A stretch of DNA of 64,000 nucleotides from Brachionus manjavacas (Eukaryota > Rotifera > Eurotatoria > Ploima > Brachionidae). The position numbers were made by a program, and so were the translations under genes. Shown one piece after another: positions 23,001-38,000 of this stretch; the stretch's first letter is position 1, and each line of letters begins with the position of its first letter. The notes beneath the pieces were generated by a model. That model did no database searches. It was given only the letters and a program-made list of their open reading frames with translations, and was not told where the DNA came from. The DNA is taken from the NCBI GenBank assembly GCA_019054805.1, contig JAHQIY010000007.1, positions 5,895,501-5,959,500 on the forward strand, read 5' to 3'.

Positions 23001-26000
23001 AATCAATAATGTTGATAAATTTATCGATTGAAGCTTGGTCTGGTTGTTCGACTACAGTTTGTTCAATCGAAGCTTGCTTATCTTCTTCAGATGGTTCTTG
23101 TTTAGCTTCAACGATTGGAACCTCTTGCTTAACAGCGATTGATTCATCTTCTTTAATTTCTTGTGATTGTTCAGCAGGAGTCTCAATAACGCTTTCGACC
23201 GAAACTGGTTCTTTACTTTCTACAACACTAGTATCGACAATAAATTTATCGACCAACTTGTCAAATATTTCACTTGATTCGACTTTTTGTTCTTCGACTT
23301 GTACTGGCTCTTCTTCGCTAGGAGATGACTCAGTCTTGATGAACGAATCAATAATGTTGATAAATTTATCGATTGAAGCTCGGTCTGGTTTTTCGACAAC
23401 AGTTTGTTCAATCGAAGCTTGCTTATCTTCTTCAGATGGTTCTTGTTTAGCTTCAACGATTGGAACCTCTTGCTTAACAGCGATTGATTCATCTTCTTTA
23501 ATTTCTTGTGATTGTTCAGCAGGAGTCTCAATAACGCTTTCGACCGAAACTGGTTCTTTACTTTCTACAACACTAGTATCGACAATAAATTTATCGACCA
23601 ACTTGTCAAATATTTCACTTGATTCGACTTTTTGTTCTTCGACTTGTACTGGCTCTTCTTCGCTAGGAGATGGCTCAGTCTTGATGAACGAATCAATAAT
23701 GTTGATAAATTTATCGATTGAAGCTTGGTCTGGTTTTTCGACAACAGTTTGTTCAATCGAAGCTTGCTTATCTTCTTCAGATGGTTCTTGTTTAGCTTCA
23801 ACGATTGGAACCTCTTGCTTAACAGCGATTGATTCATCTTCTTTAATTTCTTGTGATTGTTCAGCAGGAGTCTCAATAACGCTTTCTGACCGAAACTGGT
23901 TCTTTACTTTCTACAACACTAGTATCGACAATAAATTTATCGACCAACTTGTCAAATATTTCACTTGATTCGACTTTTTGTTCTTCGACTTGTACTGGCT
24001 CTTCTTCGCTAGGAGATGGCTCAGTCTTGATGAACGAATCAATAATGTTGATAAATTTATCGATTGAAGCTTGGTCTGGTTTTTCGACAACAGTTTGTTC
24101 AATCGAAGCTTGCTTATCTTCTTCAGATGGTTCTTGTTTAGCTTCAACGATTGGAACCTCTTGCTTAACAGCGATTGATTCATCTTCTTTAATTTCTTGT
24201 GATTGTTCAGCAGGAGTCTCAATAACGCTTTCGACCGAAACTGGTTCTTTACTTTCTACAACACTAGTATCGACAATAAATTTATCGACCAACTTGTCAA
24301 ATATTTCACTTGATTCGACTTTTTGTTCTTCGACTTGTACTGGCTCTTCTTCGCTAGGAGATGACTCAGTCTTGATGAACGAATCAATAATGTTGATAAA
24401 TTTATCGATTGAAGCTGGGTCTGGTTGTTCGACTACAATTTGTTCAATCGAAGCTTGCTTATCTTCTTCAGATGGTTCTTGTTTAGCTTCAACGATTGGA
24501 ACCTCTTGCTTAACAGCGATTGATTCATCTTCTTTAATTTCTTGTGATTGTTCAGCAGGAGTCTCAATAACGCTTTCGACCGAAACTGGTTCTTTACTTT
24601 CTACAACACTAGTATCGACAATAAATTTATCGACCAACTTGTCAAATATTTCACTTGATTCGACTTTTTGTTCTTCGACTTGTACTGGCTCTTCTTCGCT
24701 AGGAGATGGCTCAGTCTTGATGAACGAATCAATAATGTTGATAAATTTATCGATTGAAGCTTGGTCTGGTTGTTCGACTACAGTTTGTTCAATCGAAGCT
24801 TGCTTATCTTCTTCAGATGGTTCTTGTTTAGCTTCAACGATTGGAACCTCTTGCTTAACAGCGATTGATTCATCTTCTTTAATTTCTTGTGATTGTTCAG
24901 CAGGAGTCTCAATAACGCTTTCGACCGAAACTGGTTCTTTACTTTCTACAACACTAGTATCGACAATAAATTTATCGACCAACTTGTCAAATATTTCACT
25001 TGATTCGACTTTTTGTTCTTCGACTTGTACTGGCTCTTCTTCGCTAGGAGATGGCTCAGTCTTGATGAACGAATCAATAATATTGATAAATTTATCGATT
25101 GAAGCTTGGTCTGGTTGTTCGACTACAGTTTGTTCAATCGAAGCTTGCTTATCTTCTTCAGATGGTTCTTGTTTAGCTTCAACGATTGGAACCTCTTGCT
25201 TAACAGCGATTGATTCATCTTCTTTAATTTCTTGTGATTGTTCAGCAGGAGTCTCAATAACGCTTTCGACCGAAACTGGTTCTTTACTTTCTACAACACT
25301 AGTATCGACAATAAATTTATCGACCAACTTGTCAAATATTTCACTTGATTCGACTTTTTGTTCTTCGACTTGTACTGGCTCTTCTTCGCTAGGAGATGGC
25401 TCAGTCTTGATGAACGAATCAATAATGTTGATAAATTTATCGATTGAAGCTTGGTCTGGTTTTTCGACAACAGTTTGTTCAATCGAAGCTTGCTTATCTT
25501 CTTCAGATGGTTCTTGTTTAGCTTCAACGATTGGAACCTCTTGCTTAACAGCGATTGATTCATCTTCTTTAATTTCTTGTGATTGTTCAGCAGGAGTCTC
25601 AATAACGCTTTCGACCGAAACTGGTTCTTTACTTTCTACAACACTAGTATCGACAATAAATTTATCGACCAACTTGTCAAATATTTCACTTGATTCGACT
25701 TTTTGTTCTTCGACTTGTACTGGCTCTTCTTCGCTAGGAGATGGCTCAGTCTTGATGAACGAATCAATAATGTTGATAAATTTATCGATTGAAGCTTGGT
25801 CTGGTTGTTCGACTACAGTTTGTTCAATCGAAGCTTGCTTATCTTCTTCAGATGGTTCTTGTTTAGCTTCAACGATTGGATTCTCTTGCTTAACAGCGAT
25901 TGATTCATCTTCTTTAATTTCTTGTGATTGTTCAGCAGGAGTCTCAATAACGCATTCGACCGAAACTGGTTCTTTACTTTCTACAACACTAGTATCGACA

Positions 26001-29000
26001 ATAAATTTATCGACCAACTTGTCAAATATTTCACTTGATTCGACTTTTTGTTCTTCGACTTGTACTGGCTCTTCTTCGCTAGGAGATGACTCAGTCTTGA
26101 TGAACGAATCAATAATGTTGATAAATTTATCGATTGAAGCTTGGTCTGGTTGTTCGACTACATTTTTTTCAATCGAAGCTTGCTTATCTTCTTCAGATGG
26201 TTCTTGTTTAGCTTCAACGATTGGAACCTCTTGCTTAACAGCGATTGATTCATCTTCTTTAATTTCTTGTGATTGTTCAGCAGGAGTCTCAATAACGCTT
26301 TCGACCGAAACTGGTTCTTTACTTTCTACAACACTAGTATCGACAATAAATTTATCGACCAACTTGTCAAATATTTCACTTGATTCGACTTTTTGTTCTT
26401 CGACTTGTACTGGCTCTTCTTCGCTAGGAGATGGCTCAGTCTTGATGAACGAATCAATAATGTTGATAAATTTATCGATTGAAGCTTGGTCTGGTTTTTC
26501 GACAACAGTTTGTTCAATCGAAGCTTGCTTATCTTCTTCAGATGGTTCTTGTTTAGCTTCAACGATTGGAACCTCTTGCTTAACAGCGATTGATTCATCT
26601 TCTTTAATTTCTTGTGATTGTTCAGCAGGATTCTCAATAACGCTTTCGACCGAAACTGGTTCTTTACTTTCTACAACACTAGTATCGACAATAAATTTAT
26701 CGACCAACTTGTCAAATATTTCACTTGATTCGACTTTTTGTTCTTCGACTTGTACTGGCTCTTCTTCGCTAGGAGATGGCTCAGTCTTGATGAACGAATC
26801 AATAATATTGATAAATTTATCGATTGAAGCTTGGTCTGGTTGTTCGACTACAGTTTGTTCAATCGAAGCTTGCTTATCTTCTTCAGATGGTTCTTGTTTA
26901 GCTTCAACGATTGGAACCTCTTGCTTAACAGCGATTGATTCATCTTCTTTAATTTCTTGTGATTGTTCAGCAGGAGTCTCAATAACGCTTTCGACCGAAA
27001 CTGGTTCTTTACTTTCTACAACACTAGTATCGACAATAAATTTATCGACCAACTTGTCAAATATTTCACTTGATTCGACTTTTTGTTCTTCGACTTGTAG
27101 TGGCTCTTCTTCGCTAGGAGATGGCTCAGTCTTGATGAACGAATCAATAATGTTGATAAATTTATCGATTGAAGCTTGGTCTGGTTGTTCGACAACAGTT
27201 TGTTCAATCGAAGCTTGCTTATCTTCTTCAGATGGTTCTTGTTTAGCTTCAACGATTGGAACCTCTTGCTTAACAGCGATTGATTCATCTTCTTTAATTT
27301 CTTGTGATTGTTCAGCAGGATTCTCAATAACGCTTTCGACCGAAACTGGTTCTTTACTTTCTACAACACTAGTATCGACAATAAATTTATCGACCAACTT
27401 GTCAAATATTTCACTTGATTCGACTTTTTGTTCTTCGACTTGTAGTGGCTCTTCTTCGCTAGGAGATGGCTCAGTCTTGATGAACGAATCAATAATGTTG
27501 ATAAATTTATCGATTGAAGCTTGGTCTGGTTGTTCGACAACAGTTTGTTCAATCGAAGCTTGCTTATCTTCTTCAGATGGTTCTTGTTTAGCTTCAACGA
27601 TTGGAACCTCTTGCTTAACAGCGATTGCTTCATCTTCTTTAATTTCTTGTGATTGTTCAGCAGGAGTCTCAATAACGCTTTCGACCGAAACTGGTTCTTT
27701 ACTTTCTACAACACTAGTATCGACAATAAATTTATCGACCAACTTGTCAAATATTTCACTTGATTCGACTTTTTGTTCTTCGACTTGTACTGGCTCTTCT
27801 TCGCTACGAGATGGCTCAGTCTTGATGAACGAATCAATAATGTTGATAAATTTATCGATTGAAGCTTGGTCTGGTTGTTCGACTACAGTTTGTTCAATCG
27901 AAGCTTGCTTATCTTCTTCAGATGGTTCTTGTTTAGCTTCAACGATTAGAACCTCTTGCTTAACAGCGATTGATTCATCTTCTTTAATTTCTTGTGATTG
28001 TTCAGCAGGAGTCTCAATAACGCTTTCGACCGAAACTGGTTCTTTACTTTCTACAACACTAGTATCGACAATAAATTTATCGACCAACTTGTCAAATATT
28101 TCACTTGATTCGACTTTTTGTTCTTCGACTTGTAAAGGCTCTTCTTCGCTAGGAGATGGCTCAGTCTTGATGAACGAATCAATAATGTTGATAAATTTAC
28201 CGATTGAAGCTTGGCCTGGTTGTTCGACAACAGTTTGTTCAATCGAAGCTTGCTTATCTTCTTCAGATGGTTCTTGTTTAGCTTCAACGATTGGAACCTC
28301 TTGCTTAACAGCGATTGATTCATCTTCTTTAATTTCTTGTGATTGTTCAGCAGGAGTCTCAATAACGCTTTCGACCGAAACTGGTTCTTTACTTTCTACA
28401 ACACTAGTATCGACAATAAATTTATCGACCAACTTGTCAAATATTTCACTTGATTCGACTTTTTGTTCTTCGACTTGTAGTGGCTCTTCTTCGCTAGGAG
28501 ATGGCTCAGTCTTGATGAACGAATCAATAATGTTGATAAATTTATCGATTGAAGCTTGGTCTGGTTGTTCGACAACAGTTTGTTCAAACGAAGCTTGCTT
28601 ATCTTCTTCAGATGGTTCTTGATTAGCTTCAACGATTGGAACCTCTTGCTTAACAGCGATTGATTCATCTTCTTTAATTTCTTTTGATTGTTCAGCAGGA
28701 GTCTCAATAACGCTTTCGACCGAAACTGGTTCTTTACTTTCTACAACACTAGTATCGACAATAAATTTATCGACCAACTTGTCAAATATTTCACTTGATT
28801 CGACTTTTTGTTCTTCGACTTGTAGTGGCTCTTCTTCGCTAGGAGATGGCTCAGTCTTGATGAACGAATCTATAATGTTGATAAATTTATCGATTGAAGC
28901 TTGGTCTGGTTGTTCGACAACAGTTTGTTCAATCGAAGCTTGCTTATCTTCTTCAGATGGTTCTTGTTTAGCTTCAACGATTGGAACCTCTTGCTTAACA

Positions 29001-32000
29001 GCGATTGATTCATCTTCTTTAATTTCCTGTGATTGTTCAGCAGGAGTCTCAATAACGCTTTCGACCGAAACTGGTTCTTTACTTTCTACAACACTAGTAT
29101 CGACGATAAATTTATCGACCAACTTGTCAAATATTTCACTTGATTCGACTTTTTGTTCTTCGACTTGTAGTGGCTCTTCTTCGCTAGGAGATGGCTCAGT
29201 CTTGATGAACGAATCAATAATGTTGATAAATTTATCGATTGAAGCTTGGTCTGGTTGTTCGACAACAGTTTGTTCAATCGAAGCTTGCTTATCTTCTTCA
29301 GATGGTTCTTGTTTAGCTTCAACGATTGGAACCTCTTGCTTAACAGCGATTGATTCATCTTCTTTAATTTCTTGTGATTGTTCAGCAGGAGTCTCAATAA
29401 CGCTTTCGAACGAAACTGGTTCTTTACTTTCTACAACACTAGTATCGACAATATATTTATCGACCAACTTGTCAAATATTTCACTTGATTCGACTTTTTG
29501 TTTTTCGACTTGTACTGGCTCTTCTCCGCTAGGAGATGGCTCAGTCTTGATGAACGAATCAATAATGTTGATAAATTTATCGATTGAAGCTTGGTCTGGT
29601 TGTTCGACAACAGTTTGTTCAATCGAAGCTTGCTTATTTTCTTCAGATGGTTCTTGTTTAGCTTCAACGATTGGAACCTCTTGCTTAACAGCGATTGATT
29701 CATCTTCTTTAATTTCTTGTGATTGTTCAGCAGGAGTCTCAATAACGCTTTCGACCGAAACTGGTTCTTTACTTTCTACAACACTAGTATCGACAATAAA
29801 TTTATCGACCAACTTGTCAAATATTTCACTTGATTCGACTTTTTGCTCTTCGACTTGTACTGGCTCTTCTCCGCTAGGAGATGGCTCAGTCTTGATGAAC
29901 GAATCAATAATGTTGATAAATTTATCGATTGAAGCTTGGTCTGGTTGTTCGACAACAGTTTGTTCAATCGAAGCTTGCTTATTTTCTTCAGATGGTTCTT
30001 GTTTAGCTTCAACGATTGGAACCTCTTGCTTAACAGCGATTGATTCATCTTCTTTAATTTCTTGTGATTGTTCAGCAGGAGTCTCAATAACGCTTTCGAC
30101 CGAAACTGGTTCTTTACTTTCTACAACACTAGTATCGACAATAAATTTATCGACCAACTTGTCAAATATTTCACTTGATTCGACTTTTTGCTCTTCGACT
30201 TGTACTGGCTCTTCTCCGCTAGGAGATGGCTCAGTCTTGATGAACGAATCAATAATGTTGATAAATTTATCGATTGAAGCTTGGTCTGGTTGTTCGACAA
30301 CAGTTTGTTCAATCGAAGCTTGCTTATCTTCTTCAGATGGTTCTTGTTTAGCTTCAACGATTGGAACCTCTTGCTTAACAGCGATTGATTCATCTTCTTT
30401 AATTTCTTGTGATTGTTCAGCAGGAGTCTCAATAACGCTTTCGACCGAAACTGGTTCTTTACTTTCTACAACACTAGTATCGACAATAAATTTATCGACC
30501 AACTTGTCAAATATTTCACTTGATTCGACTTTTTGTTCTTCGACTTGTAGTGGCTCTTCTTCGCTAGGAGATGGCTCAGTCTTGATGAACGAATCAATAA
30601 TGTTGATAAATTTATCGATTGAAGCTTGGTCTGGTTGTTCGACAACAGTTTGTTCAATCGAAGCTTGCTTATCTTCTTCAGATGGTTCTTGTTTAGCTTC
30701 AACGATTGGAACCTCTTGCTTAACAGCGATTGATTCATCTTCTTTAATTTCTTGTGATTGTTCAGCAGGAGTCTCCAATAACGCTTTCGACCGAAACTGG
30801 TTCTTTACTTTCTACAACACTAGTATCGACAATAAATTTATCGACCAACTTGTCAAATATTTCACTTGATTCGACTTTTTGTTCATCGACTTGTAGAGGC
30901 TCTTCTTCGCTAGGAGATGGCTCAGTCTTGATGAACGAATCAATAATGTTGATAAAGTTATCGATTGAAGCTTGGTCTGGTTGTTCGACAACAGTTTGTT
31001 CAATCGAAGCTTGCTTATCTTCTTCAGATGGTTCTTGTTTAGCTTCAACGATTGGAACCTCTTGCTTAACAGCGATTGATTCATCTTCTTTAATTTCTTG
31101 TGATTGTTCAGCAGGAGTCTCAATAACGCTTTCGACCGAAACTGGTTCTTTACTTTCTACAACACTAGTATCGACAATAAATTTATCGACCAACTTGTCA
31201 AATATTTCACTTGATTCGACTTTTTGTTCTTCGACTTGTACTGGCCCTTCTCCGCTAGGAGATGGCTCAGTCTTGATGAACGAATCAATAATGTTGATAA
31301 ATTTATCGATTGAAGCTTGGTCTGGTTGTTCGACAACAGTTTGTTCAATCGAAGCTTGCTTATCTTCTTCAGATGGTTCTTGTTTAGCTTCAACGATTGG
31401 AACCTCTTGCTTAACAGCGATTGATTCATCTTCTTTAATTTCTTGTGATTGTTCAGCAGGAGTCTCAATAACGCTTTCGACCGAAACTGGTTCTTTACTT
31501 TCTACAACACTAGTATCGACAATAAATTTATCGACCAACTTGTCAAATATTTCACTTGATTCGACTTTCTGTTCATCGACTTGTAGAGGCTCTTCTTCGC
31601 TAGGAGATGGCTCAGTCTTGATGAACGAATCAATAATGTTGATAAAGTTATCGATTGAAGCTTGGTCTGGTTGTTCGACAACAGTTTGTTCAATCGAAGC
31701 TTGCTTATCTTCTTCAGATGGTTCTTGTTTAGCTTCAACGATTGGAACCTCTTGCTTAACAGCGATTGATTCATCTTCTTTAATTTCTTGTGATTGTTCA
31801 GCAGGAGTCTCAATAACGCTTTCGACCGAAACTGGTTCTTTACTTTCTACAACACTAGTATCGACAATAAATTTATCGACCAACTTGTCAAATATTTCAC
31901 TTGATTCGACTTTTTGTTCTTCGACTTGTAGTGGCTCTTCTTCGCTAGGAGATGGCTCAATCTTGATGAACGAATCAATAATGTTGATAAATTTATCGAT

Positions 32001-35000
32001 TGAAGCTTGGTCTGGTTGTTCGACAACAGTTTGTTCAAACGAAGCTTGCTTATCTTCTTCAGATGGTTCTTGTTTAGCTTCAACGATTGGAACCTCTTGC
32101 TTAACAGCGATTGATTCATCTTCTTTAATTTCTTGTGATTGTTCAGCAGGAGTCTCAATAACGCGTTCGACCGAAACTGGTTCTTTACTTTCTACAACAC
32201 TAGTATCGACAATAAATTTATCGACCAACTTGTCAAATATTTCACTTGATTCGACTTTTTGTTCATCGACTTGTAGAGGCTCTTCTTCGCTAGGAGATGG
32301 CTCAGTCTTGATGAACGAATCAATAATGTTGATAAAGTTATCGATTGAAGCTTGGTCTGGTTGTTCGACAACAGTTTGTTCAATCGAAGCTTGCTTATCT
32401 TCTTCAGATGGTTCTTGTTTAGCTTCAACGATTGGAACCTCTTGCTTAACAGCGATTGATTCATCTTCTTTAATTTCTTGTGATTGTTCAGCAGGAGTCT
32501 CAATAACGCTTTCGACCGAAACTGGTTCTTTACTTTCTACAACACTAGTATCGACAATAAATTTATCGACCAACTTGTCAAATATTTCACTTGATTCGAC
32601 TTTTTGTTCATCGACTTGTAGAGGCTCTTCTTCGCTAGGAGATGGCTCAGTCTTGATGAACGAATCAATAATGTTGATAAAGTTATCGATTGAAGCTTGG
32701 TCTGGTTGTTCGACAACAGTTTGTTCAATCGAAGCTTGCTTATCTTCTTCAGATGGTTCTTGTTTAGCTTCAACGATTGGAACCTCTTGCTTAACAGCGA
32801 TTGATTCATCTTCTTTAATTTCTTGTGATTGTTCAGCAGGAGTCTCAATAACGCTTTCGACCGAAACTGGTTCTTTACTTTCTACAACACTAGTATCGAC
32901 AATAAATTTATCGACCAACTTGTCAAATATTTCACTTGATTCGACTTTTTGTTCATCGACTTGTAGAGGCTCTTCTTCGCTAGGAGATGGCTCAGTCTTG
33001 ATGAACGAATCAATAATGTTGATAAAGTTATCGATTGAAGCTTGGTCTGGTTGTTCGACAACAGTTTGTTCAATCGAAGCTTGCTTATCTTCTTCAGATG
33101 GTTCTTGTTTAGCTTCAACGATTGGAACCTCTTGCTTAACAGCGATTGATTCATCTTCTTTAATTTCTTGTGATTGTTCAGCAGGAGTCTCAATAACGCT
33201 TTCGACCGAAACTGGTTCTTTACTTTCTACAACACTAGTATCGACAATAAATTTATCGACCAACTTGTCAAATATTTCACTTGATTCGACTTTTTGTTCA
33301 TCGACTTGTAGTGGCTCTTCTTCGCTAGGAGATGGCTCAGTCTTGATGAACGAATCAATAATTTTGATAAATTTATCGATTGAAGCTTGGTCTGGTTGTT
33401 CGACAACAGTTTGTTCAATCGAAGCTTGCTTATCTTCTTCAGATGGTTCTTGTTTAGCTTCAACGATTGGAACCTCTTGCTTAACAGCGATTGATTCATC
33501 TTCTTTAATTTCTTGTGATTGTTCAGCAGGAGTCTCAATAACGCGTTCGACCGAAACTGGTTCTTTACTTTCTACAACACTAGTATCGACAATAAATTTA
33601 TCGACCAACTTGTCAAATATTTCACTTGATTCGACTTTTTGTTCTTCGACTTGTACTGGCCCTTCTCCGCTAGGAGATGGCTCAGTCTTGATGAACGAAT
33701 CAATAATGTTGATAAATTTATCGATTGAAGCTTGGTCTGGTTGTTCGACAACAGTTTGTTCAATCGAAGCTTGCTTATCTTCTTCAGATGGTTCTTGATT
33801 AGCTTCAACGATTGGAACCTCTTGCTTAACAGCGATTGATTTATCTTCTTTAATTTCTTGTGATTGTTCAGCAGGAGTCTCAATAACGCTTTCGACCGAA
33901 ACTGGTTCTTTACTTTCTACAACACTAGTATCGACAATAAATTTATCGACCAACTTGTCAAATATTTCACTTGATTCGACTTTTTGTTCTTCGACTTGTA
34001 GTGGCTTTTCTTCGCTAGGAGATGGCTCAGTCTTGATGAACGAATCAATAATGTTGATAAATTTATCGATTGAAGCTTGGTCTTGTTGTTCGACAACAGT
34101 TTGTTCAATCGAAGCTTGCTTATCTTCTTCAGATGGTTCTTGTTTAGCTTCAACGATTGGAACCTCTTGCTTAACAGCGATTGATTCATCTTCTTTTATT
34201 TCTTGTGTTTGTTCAGCAGGAGTCTCAATAACGCTTTCGACCGAAACTGGTTCTTTACTTTCTACAACACTAGTATCGACAATATATTTATCGACCAACT
34301 TGTCAAATATTTCACTTGATTCGACTTTTTGTTCATCGACTTGTAGTGGCTCTTCTTCGCTAGGAGATGTCTCAGTCTTGATGAACGAATCAATAATGTT
34401 GATAAATTTATCGATTGAAGCTTGGTCTGGTTGTTCGACAACAGTTTGTTCAATCGAAGCTTGCTTATCTTCTTCAGATGGTTCTTGTTTAGCTTCAACG
34501 ATTGAAACCTCTTGCTTAACAGCGATTGATTCATCTTCTTTAATTTCTTGTGATTGTTCAGCAGGAGTCTCAATAACGCGTTCGACCGAAACTGGTTCTT
34601 TACTTTCTACAACATTAGTATCGACAATAAATTTATCGACCAACTTGTCAAATATTTCACTTGATTCGACTTTTTGTTCTTCTACTTGTAGTGGCTTTTC
34701 TTCGCTAGGAGATGGCTCAGTCTTGATGAACGAATCAATAATGTTGATAAATTTATCGATTGAAGCTTGGTCTTGTTGTTCGACAACAGTTTGTTCAATC
34801 GAAGCTTGCTTATCTTCTTCAGATGGTTCTTGTTTAGCTTCAACGATTGGAACCTCTTGCTTAACAGCGATTGATTCATCTTCTTTTATTTCTTGTGTTT
34901 GTTCAGCAGGAGTCTCAATAACGCTTTCGACCGAAACTGGTTCTTTACTTTCTACAACACTAGTATCGACAATATATTTATCGACCAACTTGTCAAATAT

Positions 35001-38000
35001 TTCACTTGATTCGACTTTTTGTTCTTCGACTTGTAGTGGCTTTTCTTCGCTAGGAGATGGCTCAGTCTTGATGAACGAATCAATAATGTTGATAAATTTA
35101 TCGATTGAAGCTTGGTCTTGTTGTTCGACAACAGTTTGTTCAATCGAAGCTTGCTTATCTTCTTCAGATGGTTCTTGTTTAGCTTCAACGATTGGAACCT
35201 CTTGCTTAACAGCGATTGATTCATCTTCTTTAATTTCTTGTGTTTGTTCAGCAGGAGTCTCAATAACGCTTTCGACCGAAACTGGTTCTTTACTTTCTAC
35301 AACACTAGTATCGACAATATATTTATCGACCAACTTGTCAAATATTTCACTTGATTCGACTTTTTGTTCATCGACTTGTAGTGGCTCTTCTTCGCTAGGA
35401 GATGTCTCAGTCTTGATGAACGAATCAATAATGTTGATAAATTTATCGATTGAAGCTTGGTCTGGTTGTTCGACAACAGTTTGTTCAATCGAAGCTTGCT
35501 TATCTTCTTCAGATGGTTCTTGTTTAGCTTCAACGATTGGAACCTCTTGCTTAACAGCGATTGATTCATCTTCTTTAATTTCTTGTGATTGTTCAGCAGG
35601 AGTCTCAATAACGCTTTCGACCGAAACTGGTTCTTTACTTTCTACAACACTAGTATCGACAATAAATTTATCGACCAACTTGTCAAATATTTCACTTGAT
35701 TCGACTTTTTGTTCTTCGACTTGTAGTGGCTCTTCTTCGCTAGGAGATGGCTCAGTCTTGATGAACGAATCAATAATGTTGATAAATTTATCGATTGAAG
35801 CTTGGTCTGGTTGTTCGACAACAGTTTGTTCAATCGAAGCTTGCTTATCTTCTTCAGATGGTTCTTGTTTAGCTTCAACGATTGGAACCTCTTGCTTAAC
35901 AGCGATTGATTCATCTTCTTTAATTTCTTGTGATTGTTCAGCAGGAGTCTCAATAACGCTTTCGACCGAAACTGGTTCTTTACTTTCTACAACACTAGTA
36001 TCGACAATATATTTATCGACCAACTTGTCAAATATTTCACTTGATTCGACTTTTTGTTCTTCGACTTGTAGTGGCTTTTCTTCGCTAGGAGATGGCTCAG
36101 TCTTGATGAACGAATCAATAATGTTGATAAATTTATCGATTGAAGCTTGGTCTTGTTGTTCGACAACAGTTTGTTCAATCGAAGCTTGCTTATCTTCTTC
36201 AGATGGTTCTTGTTTAGCTTCAACGATTGGAACCTCTTGCTTAACAGCGATTGATTCATCTTCTTTTATTTCTTGTGTTTGTTCAGCAGGAGTCTCAATA
36301 ACGCTTTCGACCGAAACTGGTTCTTTACTTTCTACAACACTAGTATCGACAATAAATTTATCGACCAACTTGTCAAATATTTCACTTGATTCGACTTTTT
36401 GTTCTTCGACTTGTAGTGGCTCTTCTTCGCTAGGAGATGGCTCAGTCTTGATGAACGAATCAATAATGTTGATAAATTTATCGATTGAAGCTTGGTCTGG
36501 TTGTTCGACAACAGTTTGTTCAATCGAAGCTTGCTTATCTTCTTCAGATGGTTCTTGTTTAGCTTCAACGATTGGAACCTCTTGCTTTACAGCGATTGAT
36601 TCATCTTCTTTAATTTCTTGTGATTGTTCAGCAGGAGTCTCAATAACGCTTTCGACCGAAACTGGTTCTTTACTTTCTACAACACTAGTATCGACAATAT
36701 ATTTATCGACCAACTTGTCAAATATTTCACTTGATTCGACTTTTTGTTCTTCGACTTGTAGTAGCTTTTCTTCGCTAGGAGATGGCTCAGTCTTGATGAA
36801 CGAATCAATAATGTTGATAAATTTATCGATTGAAGCTTGGTCTTGTTGTTCGACAACAGTTTGTTCAATCGAAGCTTGCTTATCTTCTTCAGATGGTTCT
36901 TGTTTAGCTTCAACGATTGGAACCTCTTGCTTAACAGCGATTGATTCATCTTCTTTTATTTCTTGTGTTTGTTCAGCAGGAGTCTCAATAACGCTTTCGA
37001 CCGAAACTGGTTCTTTACTTTCTACAACACTAGTATCGACAATAAATTTATCGACCAACTTGTCAAATATTTCACTTGATTCGACTTTTTGTTCTTCGAC
37101 TTGTAGTGGCTCTTCTTCGCTAGGAGATGGCTCAGTCTTGATGAACGAATCAATAATGTTGATAAATTTATCGATTGAAGCTTGGTCTGGTTGTTCGACA
37201 ACAGTTTGTTCAATCGAAGCTTGCTTATCTTCTTCAGATGGTTCTTGTTTAGCTTCAACGATTGGAACCTCTTGCTTTACAGCGATTGATTCATCTTCTT
37301 TAATTTCTTGTGATTGTTCAGCAGGAGTCTCAATAACGCTTTCGACCGAAACTGGTTCTTTACTTTCTACAATACTAGTATCGACAATATATTTATCGAC
37401 CAACTTGTCAAATATTTCACTTGATTCGACTTTTTGTTCTTCGACTTGTAGTGGCTCTTCTTCGCTAGGAGATGGCTCAGTCTTGATGAACGAATCAATA
37501 ATGTTGATAAATTTATCGATTGAAGCTTGGTCTGGTTGTTCGACAACAGTTTGTTCAATCGAAGCTTGCTTATCTTCTTCAGATGGTTCTTGTTTAGCTT
37601 CAACGATTGGAACCTCTTGCTTAACAGCGATTGATTCATCTTCTTTTATTTCTTGTGTTTGTTCAGCAGGAGTCTCAATAACGCTTTCGACCGAAACTGG
37701 TTCTTTACTTTCTACAACACTAGTATCGACAATATATTTATCGACCAACTTGTCAAATATTTCACTTGATTCGACTTTTTGTTCTTCGACTTGTATTGGC
37801 TTTTCTTCGCTAGGAGATGGCTCAGTCTTGATGAACGAATCAATAATGTTGATAAATTTATCGATTGAAGCTTGGTCTTGTTGTTCGACAACAGTTTGTT
37901 CAATCGAAGCTTGCTTATCTTCTTCAGATGGTTCTTGTTTAGCTTCAACGATTGGAACCTCTTGCTTAACAGCGATTGATTCATCTTCTTTAATTTCTTG

